This document shows positions 43,460-52,130 of a stretch of DNA of 64,000 bases, one piece after another. The notes below the pieces were generated by a model. That model saw only the letters and a program-made list of their open reading frames with translations. It had not been told where the DNA came from and ran no database searches. A program made the position numbers and the translations under genes. This DNA comes from Sulfuricaulis sp. Lineage in GTDB: Bacteria; Pseudomonadota; Gammaproteobacteria; Acidiferrobacterales; Sulfurifustaceae. Where the stretch lies: positions 1 through 64,000 of the forward strand of contig NZ_JANLGY010000001.1 of NCBI RefSeq assembly GCF_024653915.1, given 5' to 3'. The stretch's first letter is position 1, and every line of letters starts with the position of its first letter.

Positions 43460-43548
43460 GCCCCCTTCTCCCCTTGCGGGAGAAGGGATGGGGATGAGGG
43501 GTAAAACCCCCTCACCCTTTGCCCTCTCCCGCGAGGGGAGAGGGGAAG
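43460..43548. repeat. CTCTCCC/GGGAGAGG hairpin element, second site
   Basis: Contains CTTCTCCCCTTGCGGGAGAAGG and, after a short spacer GGGTAAAACCCCC, the CTCTCCCGCGAGGGGAGAG hairpin; the two halves are inverted. It sits in the 366-base gap between the divergent ribB and Ser/Thr kinase genes. The rest of the gap (43354-43459, 43549-43719) shows no gene and no FMN-riboswitch-like sequence. Confidence 0.65.
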
Positions 43549-43719
43549 TCGGTGAACGTATTCATTTTGATTGGGCCGCCGTCTGTCGGGCTTTATCCAG
43601 CTTCTGTCCCGGCTTTTCTGGCCCAACGCAGTTCCGTGGCCATACTCCTAATATAGATGCGGGTACTGCCAGGGGGGTGGCGTCCGTGAACCCTTTATTT
43701 ATGCCGGGTACACACAACT

Positions 43720-44997
43720 ATGTCCGCCAAGACCAATAAGGCCGACAAACTGCAAAGCACGGTCATTATCGCCGGCCGCTTCACCGAACGTCGAGCACAG
43801 CTCACTACCCAACCCGTTGAAGAATCGGCAGCGGAGCCGCTTGAACCCGGCAGCATGGTCGGTCGTTACCTGACGCTGAGCCGGATCGGCGTGGGCGGCA
43901 TGGGCATTGTGTATCGCGCTCACGATACCGAGCTCAACCGCACGGTCGCGCTCAAGGTGCTCCCTCCCAAGCTCAAAAAATACCCCGAATATCTGAAACG
44001 GTTTCACACCGAAGCCCAGGCCCAGGCGCGGCTGAACAGCCCCCATGTCGTCACGCTATACGAGCTGATGGACCATCCCGTAGGCCAGGTGTTGGTGCTT
44101 GAATATGTCGAGGGTGAAACGCTTGAGAGCCGTCTGCGCCATTACGGGCCCCTGTCCGTACCCGAAGCCATGCGCGTGTTCGAGCAGGCCATGCGCGGCG
44201 TGGAACACATCCATCGCATGGGCGTGGTGCATCGGGACCTCAAACCCAGCAATATTTTCATCACGCGCGACGGCGAGATCAAGCTGATGGATTTTGGCAT
44301 CGCCCGGCTGATGGACAATCATGATCCGTCGCAAAATGGCGCCATGGTCGGCACGCTCCTGTACATATCACCCGAACAAATCAATGGGCGTGAGACGGAT
44401 TGCCGTTCCGACGTTTACACGCTTGGCATCAGCCTGTTCGAGGCCGTTACCGGAAGGTTGCCGTTCGAGCGTCGCACCGATTACGGCCTCATGCACGCGC
44501 ATGTTCAGGAAAATCCGCCCAGTCCCAAGGAATTCCAGCGCCGACTGCCACGCGAATTGGTATCCGTCATTCTCAAGGCCATCGCCAAAGACCCGAACCG
44601 GCGCTTCCAATCCGTGACGGAATTCCGCACGGCGCTGCAGGAGCTGGGACTGGTTGAGCGCCGGCAATCGGCCGACGCCGGCATTATTTCGGGGACACAT
44701 CACAAACACCGTTCTACAGAGAATTCATCGCATCGCATCTGGGGTGGAGTCTGGATGGACTTTTCCATGGTGTCGGCCGTGTTTCTGCTGGCACTTATAC
44801 TTGGTTTCTTTCCCGTACATCTTGGTCCGTCACGTAACCCATCGGACGAGGCGATGCATACACAAGCGGTCAAGTGGAAAAAAGCTTCGCCCGCGAATAA
44901 ACCGACGGAGTCACGCGAAACAAAAGCCTACACACCCCAAAGGGTTATCGAGCGCAAGGACAAATACGAAACGCTGCGGCAAGCCTGGGGTGGCTAA
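43720..44997 (+). CDS. Membrane-anchored Ser/Thr protein kinase
   Basis: 425 residues. Hanks-type kinase domain (about 48-310): Gly loop IGVGGMGIVY (G57-G60), ATP Lys79 (VALKVL), catalytic loop H171-R-D173-x-K175-x2-N178, DFG at 191-193, and SPE (217-219) in place of APE. One membrane segment near 345-370 (MVSAVFLLALILGFF) and a short charged C-terminus outside. All catalytic residues are present, so it is likely active. No extracytoplasmic sensor domain of note. It lies on the opposite strand to the rib genes on both sides and 24 bases before a lipoprotein gene. Confidence 0.92.
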   Translation: MSAKTNKADKLQSTVIIAGRFTERRAQLTTQPVEESAAEPLEPGSMVGRYLTLSRIGVGGMGIVYRAHDTELNRTVALKVLPPKLKKYPEYLKRFHTEAQAQARLNSPHVVTLYELMDHPVGQVLVLEYVEGETLESRLRHYGPLSVPEAMRVFEQAMRGVEHIHRMGVVHRDLKPSNIFITRDGEIKLMDFGIARLMDNHDPSQNGAMVGTLLYISPEQINGRETDCRSDVYTLGISLFEAVTGRLPFERRTDYGLMHAHVQENPPSPKEFQRRLPRELVSVILKAIAKDPNRRFQSVTEFRTALQELGLVERRQSADAGIISGTHHKHRSTENSSHRIWGGVWMDFSMVSAVFLLALILGFFPVHLGPSRNPSDEAMHTQAVKWKKASPANKPTESRETKAYTPQRVIERKDKYETLRQAWGG

Positions 44998-45021
44998 GCC
45001 ACAGCACAGCCAGGGACGGCC

Positions 45022-45603
45022 ATGAAACAGGTGCTGTACTTCATTCCACTCAAGCGGATATTACCGGCCGTCCTCGCTGGTTTAGGCCTGCTGCTTTCCG
45101 GCTGCGCGTCGTTTCGTGAAACGACCTGCGCACAGTTCGAGGAGAATCGCCAGGAAGCAGACTACACCACTCAATACCATTTTCTGGAATCGGATTCAGA
45201 AACCGCCGCACGAAATTTCAAATCTTTGCCCAAAGACGCGCGCGCCGTCGTGCGACTGTACAAAATGCGGGTTGAAATACCCAAAATCGCTCCCTGCAAC
45301 CATCTTATCGTCTACAAGGAATTTTATCTGCAGCGGAAAACAGGCGGGAACCTGGCGCTGGAGGAAGTGCGGGAATTTTACACCGCCGACGGTGCCTTGA
45401 TTGCCACCAAGGTGGAGACCATTGGCAACCAACTGCGCACCAGCGGGTACTACATTGGCGATACGTCACTGCCTATTCCGGAGAAGGCCCCGCCGGGAAA
45501 ATATCGTATCGTCAGCAAGTTGGTGTTGAAAGCGAAAAATACCTCACGCACCACACTGCTTGCCAAAACCAGCGTTAATTTCCAGGTAGTCTCCCGGAAA
45601 TAA
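45022..45603 (+). CDS. Lipoprotein linked to the Ser/Thr kinase
   Basis: 193 residues with a lipobox LLLSGC (Cys28). The mature part has a few charged and aromatic residues, three further Cys or fewer, and a beta-rich end (KYRIVSKLVLKAKNTSR). I do not recognise a family. It follows the kinase by 24 bases on the same strand, so a common transcript and functional link are likely (inference). The stop is 4 bases from the convergent ribE stop. Confidence 0.75.
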   Translation: MKQVLYFIPLKRILPAVLAGLGLLLSGCASFRETTCAQFEENRQEADYTTQYHFLESDSETAARNFKSLPKDARAVVRLYKMRVEIPKIAPCNHLIVYKEFYLQRKTGGNLALEEVREFYTADGALIATKVETIGNQLRTSGYYIGDTSLPIPEKAPPGKYRIVSKLVLKAKNTSRTTLLAKTSVNFQVVSRK

Positions 45604-45607
45604 TCAT

Positions 45608-46264
45608 CTATTTGATGTAGCCGTGCCTGGCAAGAAAATCGTGTGTGATGCCTGAACTGTCTTGGGCGGCGCCTTCGCCGAGCATGAGTCGCTCGAGATA
45701 CCGCGCCAGCAAATCCACCTCCAGATTTACTTTGGAACCCGGTCGCAGATTATCCAGCGTGGTTTCAGTCAATGTATGTGGCACGATGTTCACATCGAAT
45801 TTTGCGCCGTTGACGGCGTTGACCGTGAGGCTCACACCATCCACACAAATCGAGCCCTTTTCCGCGATATAACGGGCCAATACATCCGGCGCCTGGAATC
45901 TGAACTGCACCGATCTCCCCTCTGGCTCGCGGCTGAGAACCGTTCCCACTCCGTCCACGTGACCACTGACCAGATGTCCCCCCAGCGGAGTACCAAGCGT
46001 CAGGGCTTTTTCCAGATTCACGGCATCGCTGGGTCGAAATGCAACCAGCGTCGTACGTGAAAGCGTCTCTCCCGAAACATCAGCGGAGAATCCCGATGTG
46101 GAATGCTCTACGACTGTCAGGCATATACCGCTGACGGCGATGCTGTCACCGGTATTAACGTTCGACATGTCAAGCCGGCCGGTATCAATGCGCACCTGCG
46201 AGTCGACACCCTTCTGCTCGATGGAGGCGATTTTTCCAACGGCTTGAATTATTCCGGTGAACAT
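45608..46264 (-). CDS. ribE: Riboflavin synthase alpha chain RibE
   Basis: 218 residues from MFTGIIQAVG at 46264; longer reading starting at 46282 would only add a few residues. Two tandem lumazine-binding repeats: the first contains DSIAVSGICLTVVE and the second KGSICVDGVSLTVNAV. Dismutates two lumazines into riboflavin and ribitylaminouracil. It overlaps or abuts the end of ribD upstream. Confidence 0.94.
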   Translation of the reverse strand: MFTGIIQAVGKIASIEQKGVDSQVRIDTGRLDMSNVNTGDSIAVSGICLTVVEHSTSGFSADVSGETLSRTTLVAFRPSDAVNLEKALTLGTPLGGHLVSGHVDGVGTVLSREPEGRSVQFRFQAPDVLARYIAEKGSICVDGVSLTVNAVNGAKFDVNIVPHTLTETTLDNLRPGSKVNLEVDLLARYLERLMLGEGAAQDSSGITHDFLARHGYIK

Positions 46265-46265
46265 T

Positions 46266-47372
46266 TCAGCTCTTTTTTTCACTCACCCGGGCAATGAATC
46301 GCCAATCCTGTCCCACGGCCCTGGAATCCGTGATTTCCAGGTTGATACGATCGGACATGCGCAGTAACGGTGGAAACAGGAACATGCCGCGCTCATGGCT
46401 ACCCATTACATGGGGCGCGTAATACAGCACCAGCTCATCCACCAGGCCCTGGCGCAGCAACACACCACACAGGGTGGCGCCTGCCTCGACCAGGACTTCA
46501 TTCACTTCCAGCCAGGCCAGGTGCTTGAGCAACGCCGCCAGATCCACGGATTTATGAGGTGTTGAGAAATGCGCGACCTGGGCGCCGGCGGCCTTCAGTG
46601 CATTGGACGATGCCACATCGTCACTGGCCGTCACTATCAGTGTCTCGCCATCGCCACGCAACATGCGTGCCTTGGGCGGCATGCGCAAGCGGCTGTCGAG
46701 CACGATTCTCAGTGGTTGTCGCCCTGTCTTGAAATCACGCACGGTCAGCTGCGGATCGTCCGCCAGCACGGTTTGCACGCCGGTCAGAATCGCCGAGCTG
46801 CGCGCACGCCATTTTTGCACGTCAGCGCGCGCCGCTTCGCTGGTAATCCATTTGCTGTCGCCGTTTGCCATGCCAGTTCGGCCATCGAGGCTGGCGGCGA
46901 GTTTCACCCGTACATAGGGACGACCGCGCGTCATGCGGCTGATGAAGCCCGGATTAAGCGCCTCGGCCTCACGCTCCATCAGGCCGACCGCGACCTGGAT
47001 TCCATGGGCCTCGAGTTCCTTGAACCCCTTACCCGACACCAATGGATTGGGATCGCGCATGGCTGCCACCACGCGCTTTACACCCGCCTTGATGAGCGCC
47101 GGCGTACAGGGCGGAGTGCGTCCTTCGTGGCAACACGGTTCCAGCGTCAGGTACACGCCGGCACTGTGGGTGTTCATCTTACCGGCTTTCTGCAAGGCAT
47201 CGATTTCGGCGTGCGGTTGTCCGGCGCGTTCATGCCAGCCTTCACCGACGATCCTGCCGTCCTTGACGATGACACAACCCACGCGTGGATTGGGATCGGT
47301 GGTGTACAGGCCGCGGCGCGCCAGTTGCAGCGCACGCGCCATGAATTGCGCATCGGCGGCGGAGGTAGTCAT
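46266..47372 (-). CDS. ribD: Bifunctional diaminohydroxyphosphoribosylaminopyrimidine deaminase/reductase RibD
   Basis: 368 residues. Deaminase half with zinc ligands H54 (PHAEIDAL), C80 and C89 ([12 protein letters not shown]). Reductase half from about 150 with [22 protein letters not shown] and the C-terminal [19 protein letters not shown]. It does two consecutive steps of riboflavin synthesis, using NADPH for the second. Overlaps nrdR by 4 bases upstream. Confidence 0.94.
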   Translation of the reverse strand: MTTSAADAQFMARALQLARRGLYTTDPNPRVGCVIVKDGRIVGEGWHERAGQPHAEIDALQKAGKMNTHSAGVYLTLEPCCHEGRTPPCTPALIKAGVKRVVAAMRDPNPLVSGKGFKELEAHGIQVAVGLMEREAEALNPGFISRMTRGRPYVRVKLAASLDGRTGMANGDSKWITSEAARADVQKWRARSSAILTGVQTVLADDPQLTVRDFKTGRQPLRIVLDSRLRMPPKARMLRGDGETLIVTASDDVASSNALKAAGAQVAHFSTPHKSVDLAALLKHLAWLEVNEVLVEAGATLCGVLLRQGLVDELVLYYAPHVMGSHERGMFLFPPLLRMSDRINLEITDSRAVGQDWRFIARVSEKKS

Positions 47373-47926
47373 GACTTTTTCCCGGACGGCTTGCGACCGT
47401 TACCAGCCGGTGGTTTAACTGATGGTTCCGGTTCGGGGATCAGAGACAGCTGTTTGCGTCGCAGCTCGGCGCTGGGCTCATTCTGCAGACGTTGCACCTC
47501 GTCGCGAAAAGCGTTCAGATCATCGAAGCTGCGGTAGACGGACGCGAATCGCACGTACGCGACCGGGTCGAGCTCCTTCAGCTCATCCATGACCCACTCG
47601 CCGATTTGGCGCGAAGGCACTTCGCCCTCGCCGCTCGCCATCAGTTTGTGGCGGATGCGTCCAATGATCTTTTCAACGGCATCGGTATCCACCGGGCGCT
47701 TTTCCAACGCGCGCGCAAGGCCGTTGTTCAGTTTCTTTTCATTGAAGGGTTCACGCCGCCCATCGGATTTGATCACTTGCGGGAGACGCAGTTCGGCGCG
47801 TTCAAACGTGGTGAAACGTTCACCGCAGACTTCGCACTCACGCCGCCGGCGCACGGAATCGCCATCATCGGACAGGCGCGAATCCACGACGCGGGTTTCA
47901 TCGGCGGAACAGAACGGGCAGCGCAT
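47369..47926 (-). CDS. nrdR: Ribonucleotide reductase regulator NrdR
   Basis: 185 residues. N-terminal zinc ribbon C3-x2-C6...C31-x2-C34 and an ATP-cone domain (about 49-139, [18 protein letters not shown]). NrdR represses nrd operons according to dATP/ATP. The C-terminus is longer than usual (about 150 residues in most) with a Pro/Lys-rich basic tail ([22 protein letters not shown] region). First of the nrdR-ribD-ribE series. Confidence 0.94.
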   Translation of the reverse strand: MRCPFCSADETRVVDSRLSDDGDSVRRRRECEVCGERFTTFERAELRLPQVIKSDGRREPFNEKKLNNGLARALEKRPVDTDAVEKIIGRIRHKLMASGEGEVPSRQIGEWVMDELKELDPVAYVRFASVYRSFDDLNAFRDEVQRLQNEPSAELRRKQLSLIPEPEPSVKPPAGNGRKPSGKKS

Positions 47927-47936
47927 ATTTCAAAAT

Positions 47937-48068
47937 AGTAGCAAGTGGCGAGTAGCAAGTAACAAGGTAAAAATTTCCCACGTGTTTTTGATACTTGCTA
48001 CTTGAAACTTGCGATGTACAGGGACGTACAAGTGTCGCGCAAGGCAGGATGCCGAGAGCGGCCTAGTT
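47937..48068. repeat. AGTAGCAAGT inverted-repeat element
   Basis: The left part AGTAGCAAGTGGCGAGTAGC and a second AGCAAGTAAC face the right parts ATACTTGCTACTTGAAACTT and AGTTGCTACTTG. A separate small TGTAC/GTACA palindrome lies at about 48015-48030. The right end overlaps the last codons of glyA (the final Ser-Ser-Asn and stop come from it), so the element appears to have supplied the 3' end of that gene. It occupies the whole gap between nrdR and glyA. Confidence 0.6.
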
Positions 48069-49328
48069 GCTACTTGATTCATAAACCGGAAATCTGCGGC
48101 AAATCTCCTGCGCCTTGGCCCGTACCGCGGCGCGCACCGAGACATCGCCCAGGCGGTCGAGGATATCGCAAATCCAGCCGGCCAAATCGCGCGACTCTTT
48201 CTCGCCAAAACCGCGCGTAGTGATCGCCGGGGTGCCGATGCGCATACCGCTGGTAATGAACGGGGATTGCGGGTCGTTCGGAACGGTGTTCTTGTTCACC
48301 GTGATGTGCGCCTCACCCAGGGCCGCCTCGACATCTTTCCCGGTCAGACCCTTGTCGATGAAACTCACCAGGAACAAGTGATTGTCGGTGCCGTTGGAAA
48401 CAACCTGGTAGCCGCGATCGATCATGACTTTTGCCATGGCGCGCGAATTATTCAGCACCTGTTGCTGATAGGTCTTGAACCCCGGTTCCAGCGCTTCCTT
48501 GAAGGCCACGGCCTTGGCGGCGATGACGTGCATGAGCGGGCCGCCCTGCGTGCCGGGAAAAATCATTGAGTTCAGCTTTTTCTCGATCTCGGGATTGGCC
48601 TTGGCCAGAATGATGCCGCCGCGCGGTCCGCGCAGGGTCTTGTGCGTTGTTGACGTGGTGACATCGGCGATCGACACCGGGTTGGGATAAATGCCCGCCG
48701 CCACCAGTCCCGCCACATGCGCCATGTCCACGAACAGATAGGCGCCGACCTTGTCGGCGATTTCGCGGAATCGCTGCCAGTCCACCACGCGCGAGTAGGC
48801 GGAGAAACCGGCTACGATCATTTTTGGCTTATGTTCCTGCGCCAGACGCTCGACCTGCGCATAATCGATCTCGCCGGTTTTTTCATTCAGGCCATACTGC
48901 GCCGCGTTATAAATTTTTCCGGAGAAATTCACCTTCGCCCCATGCGTGAGATGCCCGCCGTGCGCGAGACTCATGCCAAGAATGTGATCGCCCGGATTCA
49001 AAAGCGCCATGTACACCGCGGCGTTGGCCTGCGAACCCGAGTGCGGCTGCACGTTAGCGTAGGCCGCGCCGAACAACTGCTTGGCGCGCTCGATGGCGAG
49101 GCGCTCGGCCACGTCCACGTATTCACATCCGCCGTAGTAGCGCTTGCCGGGATAACCCTCAGCGTATTTATTGGTAAGCTGCGAACCTTGGGCCTGCAAC
49201 ACGCGAGGGCTGGCGTAATTCTCGGAGGCGATCAGCTCGATGTGGTCTTCCTGACGGCGGTTCTCGTTTTGGATGGCGGTCCACAGCTCATCGTCAAAAC
49301 CCTTGATGGTCATGTCTTTGGTGAACAT
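48063..49328 (-). CDS. glyA: Serine hydroxymethyltransferase GlyA
   Basis: 421 residues. PLP Lys in [16 protein letters not shown]; other blocks: [30 protein letters not shown] and [14 protein letters not shown]. Converts serine and tetrahydrofolate to glycine and 5,10-methylene-THF. Length and motifs are complete; its last codons overlap a repeat. Commonly precedes nrdR in gammaproteobacteria, as here. Confidence 0.96.
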   Translation of the reverse strand: MFTKDMTIKGFDDELWTAIQNENRRQEDHIELIASENYASPRVLQAQGSQLTNKYAEGYPGKRYYGGCEYVDVAERLAIERAKQLFGAAYANVQPHSGSQANAAVYMALLNPGDHILGMSLAHGGHLTHGAKVNFSGKIYNAAQYGLNEKTGEIDYAQVERLAQEHKPKMIVAGFSAYSRVVDWQRFREIADKVGAYLFVDMAHVAGLVAAGIYPNPVSIADVTTSTTHKTLRGPRGGIILAKANPEIEKKLNSMIFPGTQGGPLMHVIAAKAVAFKEALEPGFKTYQQQVLNNSRAMAKVMIDRGYQVVSNGTDNHLFLVSFIDKGLTGKDVEAALGEAHITVNKNTVPNDPQSPFITSGMRIGTPAITTRGFGEKESRDLAGWICDILDRLGDVSVRAAVRAKAQEICRRFPVYESSSN

Positions 49329-49473
49329 TGAGGCCCTGAACTCCTGTATGTGGTGTCCCGCATCGTCCCCAACCCCCAGCGGTGGGGTTCAGGCGGGCTG
49401 AAAAGCGGCTAAGGATATACGATTCAGGCCACCGATGCATGATGGCCTCGCAAGCTTTCTCCCCGCTAATCAG

Positions 49474-49634
49474 CCGTCATTCCGGCAATGCCGGACAAAA
49501 TCGCCGGGAGCGATTTTGGACAGCTGAAGGCTGGCCCGAAGGGCGGAATACAGGGATGTATTCCGCAATCCAGTTTATTAATGCATTTATTGCCTTAAAT
49601 TATCTGGACCCCGGCTTCCGCCGGGGTGACGACA
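49474..49634. repeat. CGTCATTCCGGC inverted-repeat element
   Basis: The left end CGTCATTCCGGCAATGCCGG is matched by the complement of the right end CCCCGGCTTCCGCCGGGGTG. Inside are a GGAATAC/GTATTCC hairpin and an AT-rich centre. It occupies most of the 354-base gap between glyA (upstream side) and the haem lipoprotein gene; the rest (49329-49473, 49635-49682) has no visible gene. The type is widespread in proteobacterial genomes. Confidence 0.65.
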
Positions 49635-49682
49635 AGCTTTTCAGCGGACTCTCGTTCCTACCGCTGCACATTTCGTACGCAC

Positions 49683-51068
49683 TCATTTACTCTGCGGACG
49701 CAGACGCACCACCGCGCTGGTGTCGAACGGCATCTGGGTATGCGCGTTCGGAAACGAAGCGTAATTGGTCCAGACGTCGCCGTTCTCAGTGAAGCTCACG
49801 GTGCGCGTGTACGCGCCCCGGCGCGGCAGGCGGTAGATCGTGAATTGCTTCGTCTTCGGGTCGAGCCGGTAAAGACTGTCGGAACCCGAGCCGGTGATCC
49901 AGAAATCGCCGGTGTAGCGGTTGCGGCGGATGCCGTAGGGAAAATCCCCGGGGATCGGCAGCGCGATCCGGTCCGTGACCTTGCGCTTGCGCGTGTCGTA
50001 GATGGTGATCTTCCCGGTCGCTAACTCCGGTATCCACAGCACGTCGTCCTTGTCGATGGCGAGGCGCTTGGGCCCGACGGATTTCTGCTCCATGTCCTGT
50101 TCCCAAGCCGTTCCGGTTTTGGGGTCGAGCATGCCGAGGCGGTTGCCGTGGGTTTCGGTGTACCAGAGATTGCCCTGGCTGTCGGCGACCGCGGCGTACA
50201 AGTGCACGCCCTTCTCCGGCAAGCTGGTCGTGCGCGGCGTCGTGAAGTTCTTCACTTCACCGGTCTTCGGTTTGAGGCGAGTCAGGAATTCGCGCGAGAA
50301 GTTGGTCATCCAGATGCCGCCATCCGCGTCCTCGTGGATGTAACGCTCGGCATCCATCACGAAATACTGGATGTTCGCGCCCTTCTGGAAATCGGAATAA
50401 ACCTTGAATTCTTTCTTATTGGGATCGAAGCGGATCACCTGCTCCGACTTGGTGAAGGTCATCCAGACCATGCCGTCGCGTGTGGTGTCGATCTGGTGCG
50501 CCCCGCCCGGCTTGCCCGGCTCGACCGTCACGGGAATATCGAAACTCTCCACCGCGCCGCTCTCGATATCGGTGCCGTAGAGCTTGTTGCCGAAGTAGTC
50601 CGCGGTCCAGGCGCGGCCTGCGCTCACCGTCATGTCGTGATAGAAACCGGTCTTGGCCCCGGCCGGGTATTCGCGGATGTCTGCTTTCGCCGTCTCGAAG
50701 TAGCGCCCGTGCTTGGGCATTTTGGCGTTGGCCGTCAGCCACTGCGCCAGTTCCTCGGTATCGAGCCGGATGAGATTGAGTTCAAGGCTGTCGTCGGTCT
50801 TCTTCATGCGCGCGATGACCTCGCGCCATTCCTCCAGCGACTTGCGGTAGGCCACCGGTGGGCCCATCTGATGGCACGGCGTGCACCCGAGTATCACCTG
50901 CCGCCGGGTTTCGCCTTCGGGCAGCATGGCGATCCAGTCAGCCGAACGCACCGGCTCGGCCTGCGACCGCTCATCTTCAGGGTAAATGAATTTCTCGGAA
51001 CAACCGGAGACCAGAAACAGAAACAACAGGAAAAATCCCAGCCGCACCCGCGTAAATCCGTGGATCAT
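49683..51068 (-). CDS. Haem-binding lipoprotein with Vgb-type beta-propeller
   Basis: 461 residues. Start chosen at 51068 (MIHGFTRVRLG) because GAGGAG lies 6 bases upstream; earlier ATGs are too close to it or lack a site. Lipobox LVSGC (Cys23), then a cytochrome-type haem motif C62-T-P-C65-H66 followed by a helical region. From about 130 comes a repeated propeller with ADYFGNKLYGTDIESG, DGMVWMTF, GNLWYTETHGNRLGMLDP and NGDVWTNYA, as in streptogramin (virginiamycin B) lyase-like proteins. Fused haem plus propeller suggests a periplasmic electron-transfer or redox-enzyme role rather than antibiotic breakdown. Lies downstream of secF. Confidence 0.8.
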   Translation of the reverse strand: MIHGFTRVRLGFFLLFLFLVSGCSEKFIYPEDERSQAEPVRSADWIAMLPEGETRRQVILGCTPCHQMGPPVAYRKSLEEWREVIARMKKTDDSLELNLIRLDTEELAQWLTANAKMPKHGRYFETAKADIREYPAGAKTGFYHDMTVSAGRAWTADYFGNKLYGTDIESGAVESFDIPVTVEPGKPGGAHQIDTTRDGMVWMTFTKSEQVIRFDPNKKEFKVYSDFQKGANIQYFVMDAERYIHEDADGGIWMTNFSREFLTRLKPKTGEVKNFTTPRTTSLPEKGVHLYAAVADSQGNLWYTETHGNRLGMLDPKTGTAWEQDMEQKSVGPKRLAIDKDDVLWIPELATGKITIYDTRKRKVTDRIALPIPGDFPYGIRRNRYTGDFWITGSGSDSLYRLDPKTKQFTIYRLPRRGAYTRTVSFTENGDVWTNYASFPNAHTQMPFDTSAVVRLRPQSK

Positions 51069-51188
51069 CGCCATCTCCTCGCTTGTAGTGGAAAGCACCT
51101 GCGCTGGGCCGCAGGTAGGGGAATTATTCCATTGTGCCATCAGGCGCACAACTCTAGGATAGGACAGAAATAACGAGAGGAAGATTAT

Positions 51189-52121
51189 TTAAGGACGTCC
51201 GTCCTCAATCGTGTCTTTCTTGGACGGCATCAGGTCTTCGCGCGAAACACCCAGCCACATGACGATGGGGCTCGCCACCAGTACCGAGGAATATATCCCG
51301 AACAGGATGCCGATGGTCAGCGCCAAAGCAAAATAGTGGAGCGCCTCGCCGCCGAAAAACAACATCGCGAGCACGGCCATCTGGGTGCTGCCGTGTGTGA
51401 TGATGGTGCGGGAGATAGTGCGTGTAATGGCGTTGTCAATGATCTGGATCGTATTACTCTTGCGCAACTTGCGAAAATTTTCCCGCACGCGATCAAACAC
51501 CACCACCGACTCGTTCACCGAATAGCCCAGGATCGCGAGCACGGCCGCCAGCACCGGCAGCGAGAAATCCCACTGGAACAACGCAAAGCAACCCAGAATG
51601 ATCACGATGTCATGCAGGTTGGCGATGATCGCCGCTATGCCGAATTTCCATTCGAACCGGAACCAGAGGTAGAGCACGATACCGATGGACACGAACAACA
51701 GCGCCAGCGCGCCGTTTTCCACCAGTTCGCTTCCGATCTGGGGGCCGACAAATTCCACGCGTCGCAGCTCGACAGCGGGGTCCGTCTGACGCAGGGACGT
51801 TATGACGGTCTCGGAAAGATTGGCGCTGGACGTATCTTTTTTCAACGGCAGGCGAATCAGGACATCGCGCGCGGTGCCAAAATTCTGCACGGCGGCGTCC
51901 GGAAAGCCGAGTTTGGTGAGCGCATCCCGTATCTGGGGGACATTGGCCGGCTGAGTGTAGCTAACCTCCATCACCGTGCCACCGGTGAAATCGACGCCAA
52001 AATTCAGTCCCTTGCTAATCAGGAAGAACACCGCGAGGACAAACGTGACGGCCGAAATCACGTTGAACACCAGCGCGTAGCGCATGAAGGGGATGTCTTT
52101 TTTGATCTTGAAGAATTCCAT
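51189..52121 (-). CDS. secF: Protein translocase accessory subunit SecF
   Basis: 310 residues, six membrane segments. N-terminal GLNFGVDFTGGTVMEV and the C-terminal block GYSVNESVVVFDRVREN with the conserved Asp residues of the family. SecF with SecD uses the proton gradient to pull proteins through the SecYEG channel. Follows secD by 9 bases. Confidence 0.95.
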   Translation of the reverse strand: MEFFKIKKDIPFMRYALVFNVISAVTFVLAVFFLISKGLNFGVDFTGGTVMEVSYTQPANVPQIRDALTKLGFPDAAVQNFGTARDVLIRLPLKKDTSSANLSETVITSLRQTDPAVELRRVEFVGPQIGSELVENGALALLFVSIGIVLYLWFRFEWKFGIAAIIANLHDIVIILGCFALFQWDFSLPVLAAVLAILGYSVNESVVVFDRVRENFRKLRKSNTIQIIDNAITRTISRTIITHGSTQMAVLAMLFFGGEALHYFALALTIGILFGIYSSVLVASPIVMWLGVSREDLMPSKKDTIEDGRP

Positions 52122-52130
52122 GGTGCGTCT

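Noticed and set aside
43354-43719. FMN riboswitch upstream of ribB
   Set aside because: No conserved RFN-type sequence such as the GGGGCAGGGTGAAA block; the gap is mostly a GC-rich hairpin repeat.
49683-51068. Virginiamycin B lyase (antibiotic resistance)
   Set aside because: Haem motif, lipobox and extra N-terminal domain make a redox role more likely; only the propeller repeats resemble Vgb.
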